DNA of 64,000 nt from Micromonospora narathiwatensis (GCF_900089605.1 NZ_LT594324.1:2232001-2296000), one strand, 5' to 3'. Positions 32,484 to 41,349 are shown, counted from the stretch's first letter. Numbers and translations are program-made. The notes: generated from the letters alone by a model not told the origin.

Positions 32484-34816
32484 CTCGGCCCCCTGGTCCG
32501 CGACGGCGAGGCGCTCGGCGGCGGGCTCAGCGAGGGCGACCGGGTCGGCGTCGGGGTCGGCGGGTCGCTGGGACTGGGACTGGGGCTGGCGCTGGAGTCC
32601 GACGGCGTCGCGCTCGGCGTCGGCCGGGGGGAGGGTGTCGGGGACGTGGTGGTCGGTGCCGGCCGGTTCGTGACCGGCGGCGGGGTGTCGGCCGGGAACG
32701 CCGGGTTGCCGAACCGGTACTTGTCCGGGTCGAGTTTCAGGGCCGCGGTCGCCTGCTCCATGAACTGTCGCCAGATCGGTCCGGGGGCGTTGGACCCGTA
32801 CACCTCGTAGCTGCCGTTCTTCGTCTTCAGCGGCTTGCCGTCGGTGGTGCCGAGCCAGACCGCCGCCGCGAGGGCACCGGTCCAGCCGACCATCCAGGTG
32901 TGCACGTTCTGCGTGGTGCTCTGCCCCGCCTGCCAGGTGCCGGTCTTGCCGGCGGAGTCCCAGCCGTTGTCCAGCTTGGCGGCCTTCACCCGGCGCAGCG
33001 TCCAGTCGAGTTGGTTGATCGCCTCCTCGTCCAGCCCGACGTCGGTCTGCACCAGGTGCTCGGCGTACACCTCGTCGCCGTCCTTGGTCACCGAGCGGAC
33101 GAAGTGCGCCTCGGCGCGCTTGCCACCGGCCGCGAAGGTCGCCATCCCGTTCGCGTGGTCCTGGACGGTGATGCCGTACTGGCCGATGCCGACCTCGGTG
33201 GAGAACCGCTTGGCCGACTCGGCCGCCGGCTTGTCGCGCAGGTCCACCCGCTGCGGCTGCGGGTTGCCCTGCACCGTCTCCCACATCGAGTCGACGCCGG
33301 CCCGCTTGGCCATGTCGATGACCTTCGCGACGCCCAGCTTCTCGGTCAGCTCGAAGTAGGTGACGTTCAGCGAGGCGACCGTCGCCTCCCAGAGCGCGCA
33401 GTCCGGCTGGCAGGAGGCGTGCTCGGCGTTGCGGATCGGGCCGGCCGGGCTGTCCTTGGTCCGCCCCGACTCGGGGAACTCCTTGGTCTCCGGCGAGTCG
33501 AAGTGCCGCTTCACGGAGATGTCGTTCTGGACCGCGGCGGCCAGGTCGTACACCTTGAACGACGAGCCCGGTGGGTGCTGGCCGAACCCGCGCGCCTGCC
33601 CCTTCTCGTCGTAGTACCAGCCGGCGTAGTCGGCGCCGGTGCCGCTGCCGCCGCCGTAGTAGCCGAGCACCCGGCCGGTGCCCGGTTCGACCGCCACCAG
33701 TGCGGCCTGCCAGTTCTGCGGCTGACCCCGGACCGCCTCCGGGGCGGTGTCGCGGCGGATGTCGGCGGCGGCCTCGGCAGCGTCCTGGACCCGCTTGTCG
33801 ACGGTGGTGACGATCTTGTAGCCGCCGTCGCGGATGGCCTCGTCCGTCTTGCCCTGAAACCCTTCGGTCCGGCGCAGCTCGGCGAGCACGTGGTTGACCA
33901 CCAGGCCGGTGGGCCGGTCCAACCCGGTCTGGCCGGCGTTCGGGTCGATCGGCTTGGCCGTGTCCGGGTACGCCAGGTCCGCCGCCTGCTCGGGGGTCAG
34001 GTAGCCCAGCTTCACCATGCCGTCCCGGATGTAGTTCCAGCGGTCGATCGAGTTCTGTCTGGCCTTGGCGTTGCGCCGCGGGTCGTAGCCGGGCGAGCCC
34101 TCCGGGTCGGCCGGGTCGGCCTCGGGCTGCTTCACCATCGCGCAGAGCACCATCGCCTCCGCCGGGGTGAGCTGCTTCGCCGGCGGCGCGTCCCGGCGCA
34201 CCGTCTTACCGAAGTACGTCTGCGCCGCCGCCTCGATCCCGTACGCGCCCCGCCCGAACGGCACGGTGTTCAGATAGAAGCCGAGGATCTCCTCCTTGCT
34301 GTACTTGTCGCCCAGCTTCCAGGCGATGACCGCCTCGCGCAGCTTGCGCGAGTAGGTGACCCCGCGCAGGTCGGCGGCGACCCGCGCGTACTGCTGGGTG
34401 ATGGTGGAGGCGCCCTGCCGTTGCCCGCCCGTGACGTTGGACCAGGCGGCGCGGAGCACGCCGCTGAAGTCGATGCCCTTGTTGGTCCAGAACGTGCGGT
34501 CCTCGGCCGCCACGATGGCCTGCTTGGCGGAGTCGTTCATCTGGTCGTACGGGACGATCGTGCGGTTCTCCTCGCCCAGCGTCGCCATCGGGGTGCGGCC
34601 GTCGGCGTAGTAGACGGTCGTCGACTCGGGAAGTTCGAGATCGGAGGGCGTGGGCACGCTGTCGAAGTAGTAACCGCCGGCGAGCAGGCCGGAGCCGGCC
34701 AGCAGCGCGAAGACCGCCAGGAAGATCAGGATGCGGTGGCGTCGACGCTTCCGGCCCCTGGTCGGGGCGGTGGAACCGCCGGCATGGTCGTTGTGATCGG
34801 TAGGAAACACCCGCAC
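32480..34816 (-). CDS. Class A penicillin-binding protein (transglycosylase/transpeptidase)
   Basis: A 778-residue bifunctional enzyme. A cytoplasmic basic tail and one TM segment (28-50) anchor it. The GT51 domain has the catalytic Glu105 in AAEDRTFW and GASTITQQY. The transpeptidase has Ser418-x-x-Lys421 (SSFK), Ser482-Leu-Asn and KTGT at 624-627. A C-terminal Pro/Ser/Thr-rich tail of about 80 residues probably crosses the wall. It polymerises and cross-links peptidoglycan outside the membrane. The GTG start has GGAGG upstream. Confidence 0.95.
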   Translation of the reverse strand: MRVFPTDHNDHAGGSTAPTRGRKRRRHRILIFLAVFALLAGSGLLAGGYYFDSVPTPSDLELPESTTVYYADGRTPMATLGEENRTIVPYDQMNDSAKQAIVAAEDRTFWTNKGIDFSGVLRAAWSNVTGGQRQGASTITQQYARVAADLRGVTYSRKLREAVIAWKLGDKYSKEEILGFYLNTVPFGRGAYGIEAAAQTYFGKTVRRDAPPAKQLTPAEAMVLCAMVKQPEADPADPEGSPGYDPRRNAKARQNSIDRWNYIRDGMVKLGYLTPEQAADLAYPDTAKPIDPNAGQTGLDRPTGLVVNHVLAELRRTEGFQGKTDEAIRDGGYKIVTTVDKRVQDAAEAAADIRRDTAPEAVRGQPQNWQAALVAVEPGTGRVLGYYGGGSGTGADYAGWYYDEKGQARGFGQHPPGSSFKVYDLAAAVQNDISVKRHFDSPETKEFPESGRTKDSPAGPIRNAEHASCQPDCALWEATVASLNVTYFELTEKLGVAKVIDMAKRAGVDSMWETVQGNPQPQRVDLRDKPAAESAKRFSTEVGIGQYGITVQDHANGMATFAAGGKRAEAHFVRSVTKDGDEVYAEHLVQTDVGLDEEAINQLDWTLRRVKAAKLDNGWDSAGKTGTWQAGQSTTQNVHTWMVGWTGALAAAVWLGTTDGKPLKTKNGSYEVYGSNAPGPIWRQFMEQATAALKLDPDKYRFGNPAFPADTPPPVTNRPAPTTTSPTPSPRPTPSATPSDSSASPSPSPSDPPTPTPTRSPSLSPPPSASPSRTRGPR

Positions 34817-35051
34817 CCGATACCCTCCGACTGCTCGGCCGAATCGTGTCCCTGCTCGACCTGCACGCTAGCGGAGCTGCGGGTATGCCGTCTGCCGCCG
34901 CCGTCGGCGGATGTGTTCTTCGTCGCGGTCGAGACACCGGCAGCCGTTTCGGACGGGCCTCGCCGCGCCAGCCAGGGGGAGGGATCCCTGTCGATCATTT
35001 TTCTTTCTGACCAGGGGCGATGGCGATGGCATCACCTCAGTGACGAGCCGT

Positions 35052-35088
35052 GACCGGGGCGGCCCCACCGTGCGGGGCCGCCCCGGTC
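35052..35088 (-). terminator. Terminator, perfect 15-bp stem
   Basis: GACCGGGGCGGCCCC (35052-35066) pairs fully with 35074-35088 around ACCGTGC, six bases beyond the stop of the GNAT gene. The rest of 34817-35051 shows no gene and should hold the penicillin-binding protein promoter. Confidence 0.85.
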
Positions 35089-35094
35089 GTCTTC

Positions 35095-35775
35095 TCAGCG
35101 CAGGGCCCAGCCGTTCACCCGGCCGTTGCGGGTCAGGGTGGATGGCCGGCACGCCGGCCAGCGGGTGTTGCCGCCGGAGCGGCCGGTCCAGAACGGCGAC
35201 AGCCGCCACATCGGGTGGGTGGTCGTGCCGTCCGGCACCGGGAAGGCGTCCCGGTCGGCGTAGCCGTGCCGGCGGAACAGGTCCCGGTCGGCCTCGGTGA
35301 AGGCCTCCGCGTACGTCGGCAGGCCCAGCGTGTCCATCCAGCGCTGCGCCCCGGCGAGGAGGGCGGCGGCCCGCCGCGCCGAGGCCCGCCCAGGCACGGC
35401 CAGCAGCGCGAGATGGTTGTGCGCCTCGGCGGGACGCCGCGCCGCGAGGGCCCGGTCGAGGAGGTTGAACCGGTTCTGGTGCTCGCCGGTGGCCTCGGCG
35501 AGCCGGTCGGCGTACCGGGCGGGCGGCGGGATCGGACGGTAGCGGTGGTACCAGACGGTCGCGGCCGAGCCGTCCTGGAGCAGGAACGCGTCGCCGAAGA
35601 GCAGCGCGTGTTCGGTCCAGATCCGGGCCACGGCGGCGAGCACGGATGGTCGGCGCCGCTCGTCGGGGACGAGCCAGGCGGCGAGGGCGGTGGGGTGGAG
35701 GGCGTCGGTGACGAGATCGGCGATCCAGCCGATGTCGCGCCACCGGGCCCGGACGACGGGCATGCTCACGCTCAT
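35095..35775 (-). CDS. GNAT family N-acetyltransferase
   Basis: A 226-residue protein of the actinomycete GNAT type, with PVVRARWRDIGWIADLVTDA at the start. The acetyl-CoA loop appears as LLAVPGRASARRAAALL, with Ala/Arg in place of the usual Gln/Arg-Gly-x-Gly, and a C-terminal YAEAFTEADRDLFRRHGY strand. The substrate is unknown. The ATG has AGGAG six bases upstream. Confidence 0.8.
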   Translation of the reverse strand: MSVSMPVVRARWRDIGWIADLVTDALHPTALAAWLVPDERRRPSVLAAVARIWTEHALLFGDAFLLQDGSAATVWYHRYRPIPPPARYADRLAEATGEHQNRFNLLDRALAARRPAEAHNHLALLAVPGRASARRAAALLAGAQRWMDTLGLPTYAEAFTEADRDLFRRHGYADRDAFPVPDGTTTHPMWRLSPFWTGRSGGNTRWPACRPSTLTRNGRVNGWALR

Positions 35776-35925
35776 GGGTAACTCCTGGTCACCATCGTGA
35801 TCGGTTAAGTCGGGAAGATCGCCGACGCGGATCGCGCGGCGGCGCGGGCCACAGGGGCCGCCAGGTCGGAAGAAGGTACGTGGGCCGCGGGTGCCGCCCC
35901 GGGGACGGCATGAGCGGCGCGCCGG

Positions 35926-37248
35926 TCAGGCGGGCCGGGTGCCCGGGCGGGGCGAGCGGGACCGGAGCGCGTCGCCGTCGGGCGGGCGGCACCGGTGCCC
36001 GGAGAGGAGGGGTGACGTCCAGGCGTCGGCGGAGGCGTCGGCGGGGTCGCCGTGCCCGCCGGCTGAGTGGCCGAGTTTGCCGCTGCCGGGGATATGCCTG
36101 GCCGGCGCGGAGTCGGCATCCGACCGGAGCGGGCGCGGCCCCTCCGGCGCGGCGAGGTTCGACGCGGACCAGCCCGACGTGGCGTGCCGGGCGATGACCG
36201 GCGTGCCCGTGGCGAACTCGTCGCCTCCCCGGGCGCCCGTGACCGGGCCGATGGTGGTCGGCGGGACGACGGTGGTGGCCGACGGGGTGGTGATGACGGC
36301 CGGCGGGGCGGTGCCGGGGGCCGGCGCGCCGGGCGGCGGCGGTGGGGTCTGGTCGGTCGGGTCGGTCGGGCCGGCCTCCGGACCGGTTGCCGGACCGGTT
36401 GCCGGAGGTGGTGGCGCGGCCGGTGGGTCGGTGGCCGGGTCCAGCAGGTCGGTCACCGGGTCGAGCGGCTTCAGCACCGGGTCGAGCGGCTCGAGCACCG
36501 GCGTCAGCCCTCGCGACACCGGCGACAGGACCGGAGCGAGCGGCTCGGTGACCGGGCGGAGAATGTCGGCGACCGGGGTGAGTATCCCGGTGCGGACCGG
36601 CTCGGTGACGGGGCTCAGGGTGTCGGCGACCGGGGTGAGTACTCCGGTGCGGACCGGTTCGGTGACGGGCTTCAGGGTGTCGGCGACCGGGGTGAGTATC
36701 CCGGTGCGGACCGGCTCGGTGACCGGGCTCAGCAGACCGGCCGCCGGGGTGGGTGACCCGGCGGACGCCGCCCGGAACTCGCCACCGGGCCGGCTGCCCC
36801 GTGGCGGCGCGGTGACCGGGTCGGCCGCTCTGGTCTCCCGGCCCCGGGTGGGCTCGATTCCGGCCTTGGTCGGCGGCGGTCGGAGCCGCCGGTGGGTGGG
36901 TTCGGCGGGGCAGGCGGCCTGCCGGAGCCCCGCCCGCTCCGGCGGTGCGACGGTCCCGGTCGGCGGTGGCGTGCTTGGGGCGCGCTCGGCGGTCTCGTCG
37001 GTGGCCGGGTCGGGCGCGGCGGCGGGCGGGGCCGGGTCGGGCGCGGCGGCAGGCAGGGTCGGGCCGAGGATCGGGCGGAGAACGCCGGTGACCACGTCGA
37101 GGGTGGCCCCGATGGCGGGTGGCCGGTCGGCGGCGTACGCGGCGTCGGTGTCGGTGACCTCATGGCCGGCCCACGCCGCGAGCACCCCGCCGAGCAGGAG
37201 GCCGAGGCGCAGCAAGCCCCGCGTCAGCCGCCCGCCCCGTCGAGTCAT
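35926..37248 (-). CDS. Exported proline-rich protein with tandem repeats
   Basis: A 440-residue protein with a signal peptide or anchor (LLRLGLLLGGVLAAWAGH). The rest is low-complexity Pro/Thr/Ala with no recognisable domain. Three exact-length 19-residue repeats (PVTEPVRTGILTPVADTLK) lie mid-protein, then degenerate forms (SPVSRGLTPVLEPLDPVLKP). It resembles cell-wall-spanning or secreted structural proteins; no sortase motif is seen. ATG was chosen over one nine codons upstream because AGGGA sits properly before it. Function is unknown. Confidence 0.7.
   Translation of the reverse strand: MTRRGGRLTRGLLRLGLLLGGVLAAWAGHEVTDTDAAYAADRPPAIGATLDVVTGVLRPILGPTLPAAAPDPAPPAAAPDPATDETAERAPSTPPPTGTVAPPERAGLRQAACPAEPTHRRLRPPPTKAGIEPTRGRETRAADPVTAPPRGSRPGGEFRAASAGSPTPAAGLLSPVTEPVRTGILTPVADTLKPVTEPVRTGVLTPVADTLSPVTEPVRTGILTPVADILRPVTEPLAPVLSPVSRGLTPVLEPLDPVLKPLDPVTDLLDPATDPPAAPPPPATGPATGPEAGPTDPTDQTPPPPPGAPAPGTAPPAVITTPSATTVVPPTTIGPVTGARGGDEFATGTPVIARHATSGWSASNLAAPEGPRPLRSDADSAPARHIPGSGKLGHSAGGHGDPADASADAWTSPLLSGHRCRPPDGDALRSRSPRPGTRPA
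36556..36726 (-). repeat. Three 57-bp tandem repeats
   Basis: Units 36670-36726, 36613-36669 and 36556-36612 are nearly identical and encode the 19-residue repeat of the proline-rich protein. The period is a multiple of three, so unit gain or loss would keep the frame. Confidence 0.88.
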
Positions 37249-37401
37249 CCCGATATCCCTCCGACCGGCGGCCAATGCCGTCGGTCAACGCCCGCACTCT
37301 ACCCAAAGCAGTCGCTCGATCACAGCCTGCGGCTGATCGAAATCGGGCGCGTCGCGTCCGGCCAGGCGTGGCCGCGATGCCCGGTGGGTACCACCGCGGC
37401 C

Positions 37402-38340
37402 ATGAGCATGAGCACGATCGACCATTCCGCCGCCACCGCGAGACCCGCCCCGCCGGTCGGCACCGTGGCGGTCGTCGCCCACCGGCGGAAGACCCTCGGC
37501 GGCGGCCTCGACGAACTGCGGACCAACCTGCTCGCCGCCGGGGTCGAACGGCTCCTCTGGTACGAGGTGCGGAAGAGCCGAAAGGCGCCGGCGAAGGTCC
37601 GCAGGGCGCTCGACGCGGGCGCCGGCCTGATCCTGGTCTGGGGCGGTGACGGCACGGTGCAGCGCTGCGCGGACACCCTGGCCGGATCGGACGTGCCGAT
37701 GGGCGTCCTGCCCGCCGGCACCGCCAACCTCTTCGCCACCAACCTCGGCATCCCGGCCGAGCTGCCCGAGGCGCTGCGGATCGCCCTGCACGGCCGGCGG
37801 CGCCGCCTGGACCTGGGCCGGCTGAACGGGGAGCACTTCGCCGTGATGGCCGGCGCCGGATTCGACGGGGACCTGATCCGGGAGGCCGACCGCAGGCTCA
37901 AGGGCCGGCTGGGCCGGGTCGCGTACGTCTGGACCGGGCTGCGCCACGTCCGCGGCGAACTGGTCCGCACCCGGATCAGGGTGGACGGCGCCGACTGGTT
38001 CGACGGCGAGGCGAGCTGCGTGCTGTTCGGCAATGTCGGCACGATCACGGGTGGCATTCCCGCGTTCGACGACGCCCGCCCCGACGACGGGGCCCTGGAG
38101 ATCGGCGTCTCCACCGCCAGCGGCGCCCTGGACTGGGCGCGCACGCTGGGCCGGATGGCCGCCGGGCGGTCGGCGGACTCACCGTTCGTACGCGTCACCC
38201 GTGGGCGCAAGGTCACGGTGCGGTTCGCCGCGCCGAAGACGTACGAGCTGGACGGCGGGGCACGGTCGACGACGAGGCGGCTGAAGGTGCGGGCGGTCCC
38301 CGGCGCGCTGACCGTCTGCTGTCCCGACCCGCCGGAGTGA
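37402..38340 (+). CDS. Diacylglycerol/lipid kinase family protein
   Basis: A 312-residue protein with the catalytic-domain motifs of the DAGK family: LVWGGDGTVQRCADTL (GGDGT at 81-85), GVLPAGTANLFATNLGI (104-117) and AGAGFDGDLI. It phosphorylates a lipid such as diacylglycerol or a related alcohol at the membrane. The first ATG of a close pair was taken; an in-frame GTG six codons upstream is also possible. It is divergent from the proline-rich gene. Confidence 0.9.
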   Translation: MSMSTIDHSAATARPAPPVGTVAVVAHRRKTLGGGLDELRTNLLAAGVERLLWYEVRKSRKAPAKVRRALDAGAGLILVWGGDGTVQRCADTLAGSDVPMGVLPAGTANLFATNLGIPAELPEALRIALHGRRRRLDLGRLNGEHFAVMAGAGFDGDLIREADRRLKGRLGRVAYVWTGLRHVRGELVRTRIRVDGADWFDGEASCVLFGNVGTITGGIPAFDDARPDDGALEIGVSTASGALDWARTLGRMAAGRSADSPFVRVTRGRKVTVRFAAPKTYELDGGARSTTRRLKVRAVPGALTVCCPDPPE

Positions 38341-38379
38341 CCCGGGCCGGCGGGGGCGCCGTCGGCGGGACCGGGCAGG

Positions 38380-39162
38380 ATGCCGGACATGGACCACGAC
38401 GTACGCGGGTATCTGGCCGAGCTGGTCGACCGGGCCCGGGCGATCCTCGGCGAGGACCTGGTCGGGGCGTACGCGGCCGGGTCGGTCGGGCTCGGCGCGT
38501 ACCAGCCGGGACGCAGCGACGTGGACGTGGCGCTGGTGGCGGCCCGGCCGTTGGGCGGGGCGGCGAAGCGGGCGCTGGTGGACCGGCTGCGGCACGAGGC
38601 GCTGCCCTGCCCGGCACGTGGCCTGGAACTGGTCGTCTACCGGCGGGACGTGGCCGCCTCCGGCACCCCGGAGCCGGGCTTCGAGGTGGAACTCAACACC
38701 GGCGCGACCATGCCGTTCCGCGCCACGTACGACCCGGCCGATCGGCCGGAGGCCGACGGCCGGTTCTGGTACGCCCTCGACCGCAGCATCCTGCGCCAGT
38801 CCGGGCTGGCCCTGCTCGGCCCGCCCGCCGCCGAGGTCTTCGCCGACCCGGCCCCGGACGACCTGCTCCGGCTGCTGGTCGCGGCACTGTCCTGGTGGCT
38901 GGCGCTGCCGACGCCCGACGGCGACGGCCCGGCGCCCGGCGCCGAGGACGCCGTGCTCGGCGCGTGCCGTTCCCTGGTCCGCTTCCGGGACGGGGTGTGG
39001 CTGGCCAAGGTGGATGCCGGACGCCGAATCGCCGCGTGCGGCGAGGGGGCCGAGCTGATCGGGCGGGCGATCGCGGCCCGCCGGGGTGGCCCGCCCCTGG
39101 GCGGCGTCGAGGCGCGGGACTTCCAGCGCCGGGTGCTCGACGAGATCGCCGGAGTGCATTGA
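38380..39162 (+). CDS. Aminoglycoside adenylyltransferase-like nucleotidyltransferase
   Basis: A 260-residue protein. The N-terminal nucleotidyltransferase domain has Gly34-Ser35 (AAGSVGLGAYQPGRSDVDV) with Asp47 and Asp49 as metal ligands. The C-terminal helical domain resembles the DUF4111 part of ANT(3'')/(9) enzymes. It could adenylylate an aminoglycoside or another small molecule, but chromosomal homologues in antibiotic-producing genera often have unknown substrates. It stands 39 nt after the lipid kinase gene. Confidence 0.85.
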   Translation: MPDMDHDVRGYLAELVDRARAILGEDLVGAYAAGSVGLGAYQPGRSDVDVALVAARPLGGAAKRALVDRLRHEALPCPARGLELVVYRRDVAASGTPEPGFEVELNTGATMPFRATYDPADRPEADGRFWYALDRSILRQSGLALLGPPAAEVFADPAPDDLLRLLVAALSWWLALPTPDGDGPAPGAEDAVLGACRSLVRFRDGVWLAKVDAGRRIAACGEGAELIGRAIAARRGGPPLGGVEARDFQRRVLDEIAGVH

Positions 39163-39177
39163 CGAGGCTCGACACTC

Positions 39178-39195
39178 TACTGTAAACAAGGTGTA
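39178..39195 (+). promoter_or_regulatory. Chitin-gene upstream motif, copy 2
   Basis: TACTGTAAACAAGGTGTA lies 22 nt before the GH18 start and matches 16 of 18 bases of the site before the AA10 gene. The two differ only at positions 7 and 16. Confidence 0.6.
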
Positions 39196-39217
39196 CTGAT
39201 GAGTCGGGGAGGTCCCC

Positions 39218-40321
39218 ATGCGACGCTCGGTACTCCTGGCCGCGCTCCTGCTCACCCTTGCCACCGCCACCCCGGCGGCTGCCGCGCCACCGCCCCGGCC
39301 GGCCCCTGCGCCCCTCGCGGCCACCCCGATCCAGGTCTACGGCGCATGGCACTGCGGCAACGACTACTGCACCTGGGGCACGGCCCGCGCGGTGGCCGAC
39401 TTCGACAGCCAGAACCACTGGCTGATCGACCGGGGAGACGGCCGCCCCGCCGTCAACCTCGTGGTGCTCAGCTTCGTCAACCCGCTCGACCTGCTGCGCC
39501 AGACCACCAACACCACCACCCTCGACGGCGTGCCTCGCGGCATGACCCCCGAGATCGTCGGCTGGTTCACCTCCCGCGGCGTTCGGGTCATGCTCTCCAT
39601 CGGCGGCATCACCTACACCGGCGCCTGGGACACCGCCCTCACCGAGAACCCCACCCTGCTCGGCCAGCGGGCCGCCGCGGTCGCCACCCGGCTCGGCGTC
39701 GGCATCGAGATCGACTACGAGCAGAACACCAACCCGAACCTCGCCGGCCTGCAGTCCTTCATCGACGCCTACCGGGCCGTCCACCCGTACGACGTTACCG
39801 GCGCCCGGCCCCAGGCCCGGCTGACCATCGACGTCGCCGCCGGCGACCGCTATCTGATCGCCCTCAACCGCAAGGCCACCGCCGACTGGCTGCGTACCGA
39901 CACCCCGGTCCTCGACTACGCCAACGCGATGGTGCCCGCCCGGCCCGCCTCCGCCAGCACCTCCCAGGCGAGCTGGCAGGAACACGTCGACGGCAAGCCG
40001 CAGTACGGCCCGCCGGTGCCGCCACTCGCCCCGGCCAAGTTCACCGGCGGCGTCTACCTCGCCTACGGCGGCAAGCCGCTGCCGGAGTGCGTCGACTACG
40101 CCACCTCGGTGCAGAAAGCCGCCGCCCCGTACGCGCAGAGCGTCGCCCCCAACGGCGCGGGCACCACCGCCGGCATGCTCGGTTTCATGTTCTGGGCGGC
40201 CGAGCGCCCCGCCACCAAGGGCGTCGGCACCGTGCCGCCGAACACCTGCGAGCGCGGAGCCGGCGCCGGGGCGACCGCGCTGGCCGTCCCGGTGCCGATG
40301 CCGGCCCTGCGGCAGAGCTGA
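39218..40321 (+). CDS. Secreted GH18 chitinase-like protein
   Basis: A 367-residue precursor with a signal peptide ending ATPAAAA. The GH18 barrel shows the strand-3 motif RVMLSIGG and the strand-4 motif GVGIEIDYEQN, where Glu168 is the proton donor and Asp166 its partner. The first two acids of the consensus DGxDxDxE are changed (Val161 and Glu164). Later, MLGFMFWAAERP gives the strand-8 Trp. No binding module is attached. It should hydrolyse chitin or a related glycan outside the cell. The start has GGGGAGG upstream. Confidence 0.88.
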   Translation: MRRSVLLAALLLTLATATPAAAAPPPRPAPAPLAATPIQVYGAWHCGNDYCTWGTARAVADFDSQNHWLIDRGDGRPAVNLVVLSFVNPLDLLRQTTNTTTLDGVPRGMTPEIVGWFTSRGVRVMLSIGGITYTGAWDTALTENPTLLGQRAAAVATRLGVGIEIDYEQNTNPNLAGLQSFIDAYRAVHPYDVTGARPQARLTIDVAAGDRYLIALNRKATADWLRTDTPVLDYANAMVPARPASASTSQASWQEHVDGKPQYGPPVPPLAPAKFTGGVYLAYGGKPLPECVDYATSVQKAAAPYAQSVAPNGAGTTAGMLGFMFWAAERPATKGVGTVPPNTCERGAGAGATALAVPVPMPALRQS

Positions 40322-40339
40322 CCGTCCCGAACGGGACGG
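40322..40339. terminator. Small hairpin between the chitinase and endolysin genes
   Basis: CCGTCC(CG) and (CG)GGACGG form a 6-8 bp stem immediately after the chitinase stop; the endolysin gene ends at 40371 on the other strand. It is weaker than other terminators in the window. Confidence 0.5.
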
Positions 40340-40370
40340 GAGGACACCCGCATGAGCACTCCCGGGCTGT

Positions 40371-41228
40371 TCAGTAGGTGACCCGGACGCCCATCTGCGC
40401 CCAGGTGAGCCGGCCGACGACGCCGTCGGCGATGAGGCCACGCATCCCCTGGTACCAACGGACCCCCGCCACGGTGAGTTCGTCGAAGTCGGTGCCAGGC
40501 GGGCCACACCGGCGGGTGCCGATGAAACGCTTGACGAAAGCGACGTCGTCGCCGGTGCTGCCGCGCCGGACGGTGCGGGACCCGGGCGCGCGCCCGGGCT
40601 GCGGCGGAGGCGGCGCGGTGGCCTTCCGTAGGGCGGCGAGGGTGGCCGAGCCGACGAGGCCGTCCACGGTCAGCTTCTGGGCCTTCTGGAACACACGCAC
40701 CCAGGCGGTGGTCCGTGGGCCGAACGCGCCGTCGACCGCCAGCCCGGCGCCGAGCCGGTTGGCCAGGGTCTGCAGTTCTCGTACGTCGCTGCCCCGGCAT
40801 CCGTTGCGCAGTACCCGGTCGCCAAGTCGGTTCTCCCGCGCGGTGGTGATGCCCCAGGACCGCTGGCTGTCCTCCAGCGTCCGCTGGTGGCTGACACTGA
40901 CGTGCAGGTGCTTGTCATGCGGGTTGGCGCCGGTGTAGCGGGCGGCGGAGAAACCGCGGGTGCGGCTCCAGATCACCCGGTTGTAGATCACGTACTGGCA
41001 GGACGGGTGGGCAATGCACTGGCGGACCACGAGCAGCGGGTCGATGCCGTCGACGTCCACGTCGATGGCGTTGACCGAGCCGTCGTCGCCGTCCGGGTTG
41101 TGGTCCGAGCGGCGGGTCTGGTGGGCGGCGTCGCCGATCCAGCCGTCCGAGGTGTGGTCCCGGTGCGGCCACCGGGTGTTGATCTCTTTCCGAAGCACTT
41201 GCAGCGTGGGTGCCAGGTGCACGCTCAC
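40371..41228 (-). CDS. M15-type endolysin-like peptidase with two peptidoglycan-binding domains
   Basis: A 285-residue protein without a signal peptide. The N-terminal domain (1-120) is the phage lysin type of D-Ala-D-Ala peptidase: SDHNPDGDDGSVNAIDVDVD gives His43 and Asp56, and ANPHDKHLHVSV supplies the last His. Two peptidoglycan-binding domains follow (about 135-195, ending DGLVGSATLAALRK, and 220-283, ending ADGVVGRLTWAQMG). It should cut stem peptides. It is the last gene of the giant-protein cluster, starting one base after the 39-aa gene. Confidence 0.88.
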   Translation of the reverse strand: MSVHLAPTLQVLRKEINTRWPHRDHTSDGWIGDAAHQTRRSDHNPDGDDGSVNAIDVDVDGIDPLLVVRQCIAHPSCQYVIYNRVIWSRTRGFSAARYTGANPHDKHLHVSVSHQRTLEDSQRSWGITTARENRLGDRVLRNGCRGSDVRELQTLANRLGAGLAVDGAFGPRTTAWVRVFQKAQKLTVDGLVGSATLAALRKATAPPPPQPGRAPGSRTVRRGSTGDDVAFVKRFIGTRRCGPPGTDFDELTVAGVRWYQGMRGLIADGVVGRLTWAQMGVRVTY

Positions 41229-41229
41229 G

Positions 41230-41349
41230 TCACTGTTCCTCTCCCGTGGGCAGGTGGTAGTCGATCTCGTCCCCGATGAGGGATTCCGGGTCGTCGTCCT
41301 CCTCGAAGCCGGCGACCTGGTAGTCGGGGTCGACGGTGGCGGCGTCCAT
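41230..41349 (-). CDS. Small acidic protein (39 aa) in the giant-gene cluster
   Basis: ATG preceded by GGAGG at eight bases opens MDAATVDPDYQVAGFEEDDD, ending DEIDYHLPTGEEQ. The product is strongly acidic with no membrane segment, so it is not a normal holin. It ends one base before the endolysin start, which implies coupled translation. A regulatory, chaperone or inhibitor role for the lysin is conceivable. I do not recognise a family. A longer in-frame version starting at 41454 is possible but has an unnatural Pro/Arg-rich leader. Confidence 0.65.
   Translation of the reverse strand: MDAATVDPDYQVAGFEEDDDPESLIGDEIDYHLPTGEEQ

Noticed and set aside
34726-34998. A 90-codon minus-strand frame upstream of the penicillin-binding protein
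   Set aside because: It overlaps the 5' end of the real gene in another frame and resembles no family.
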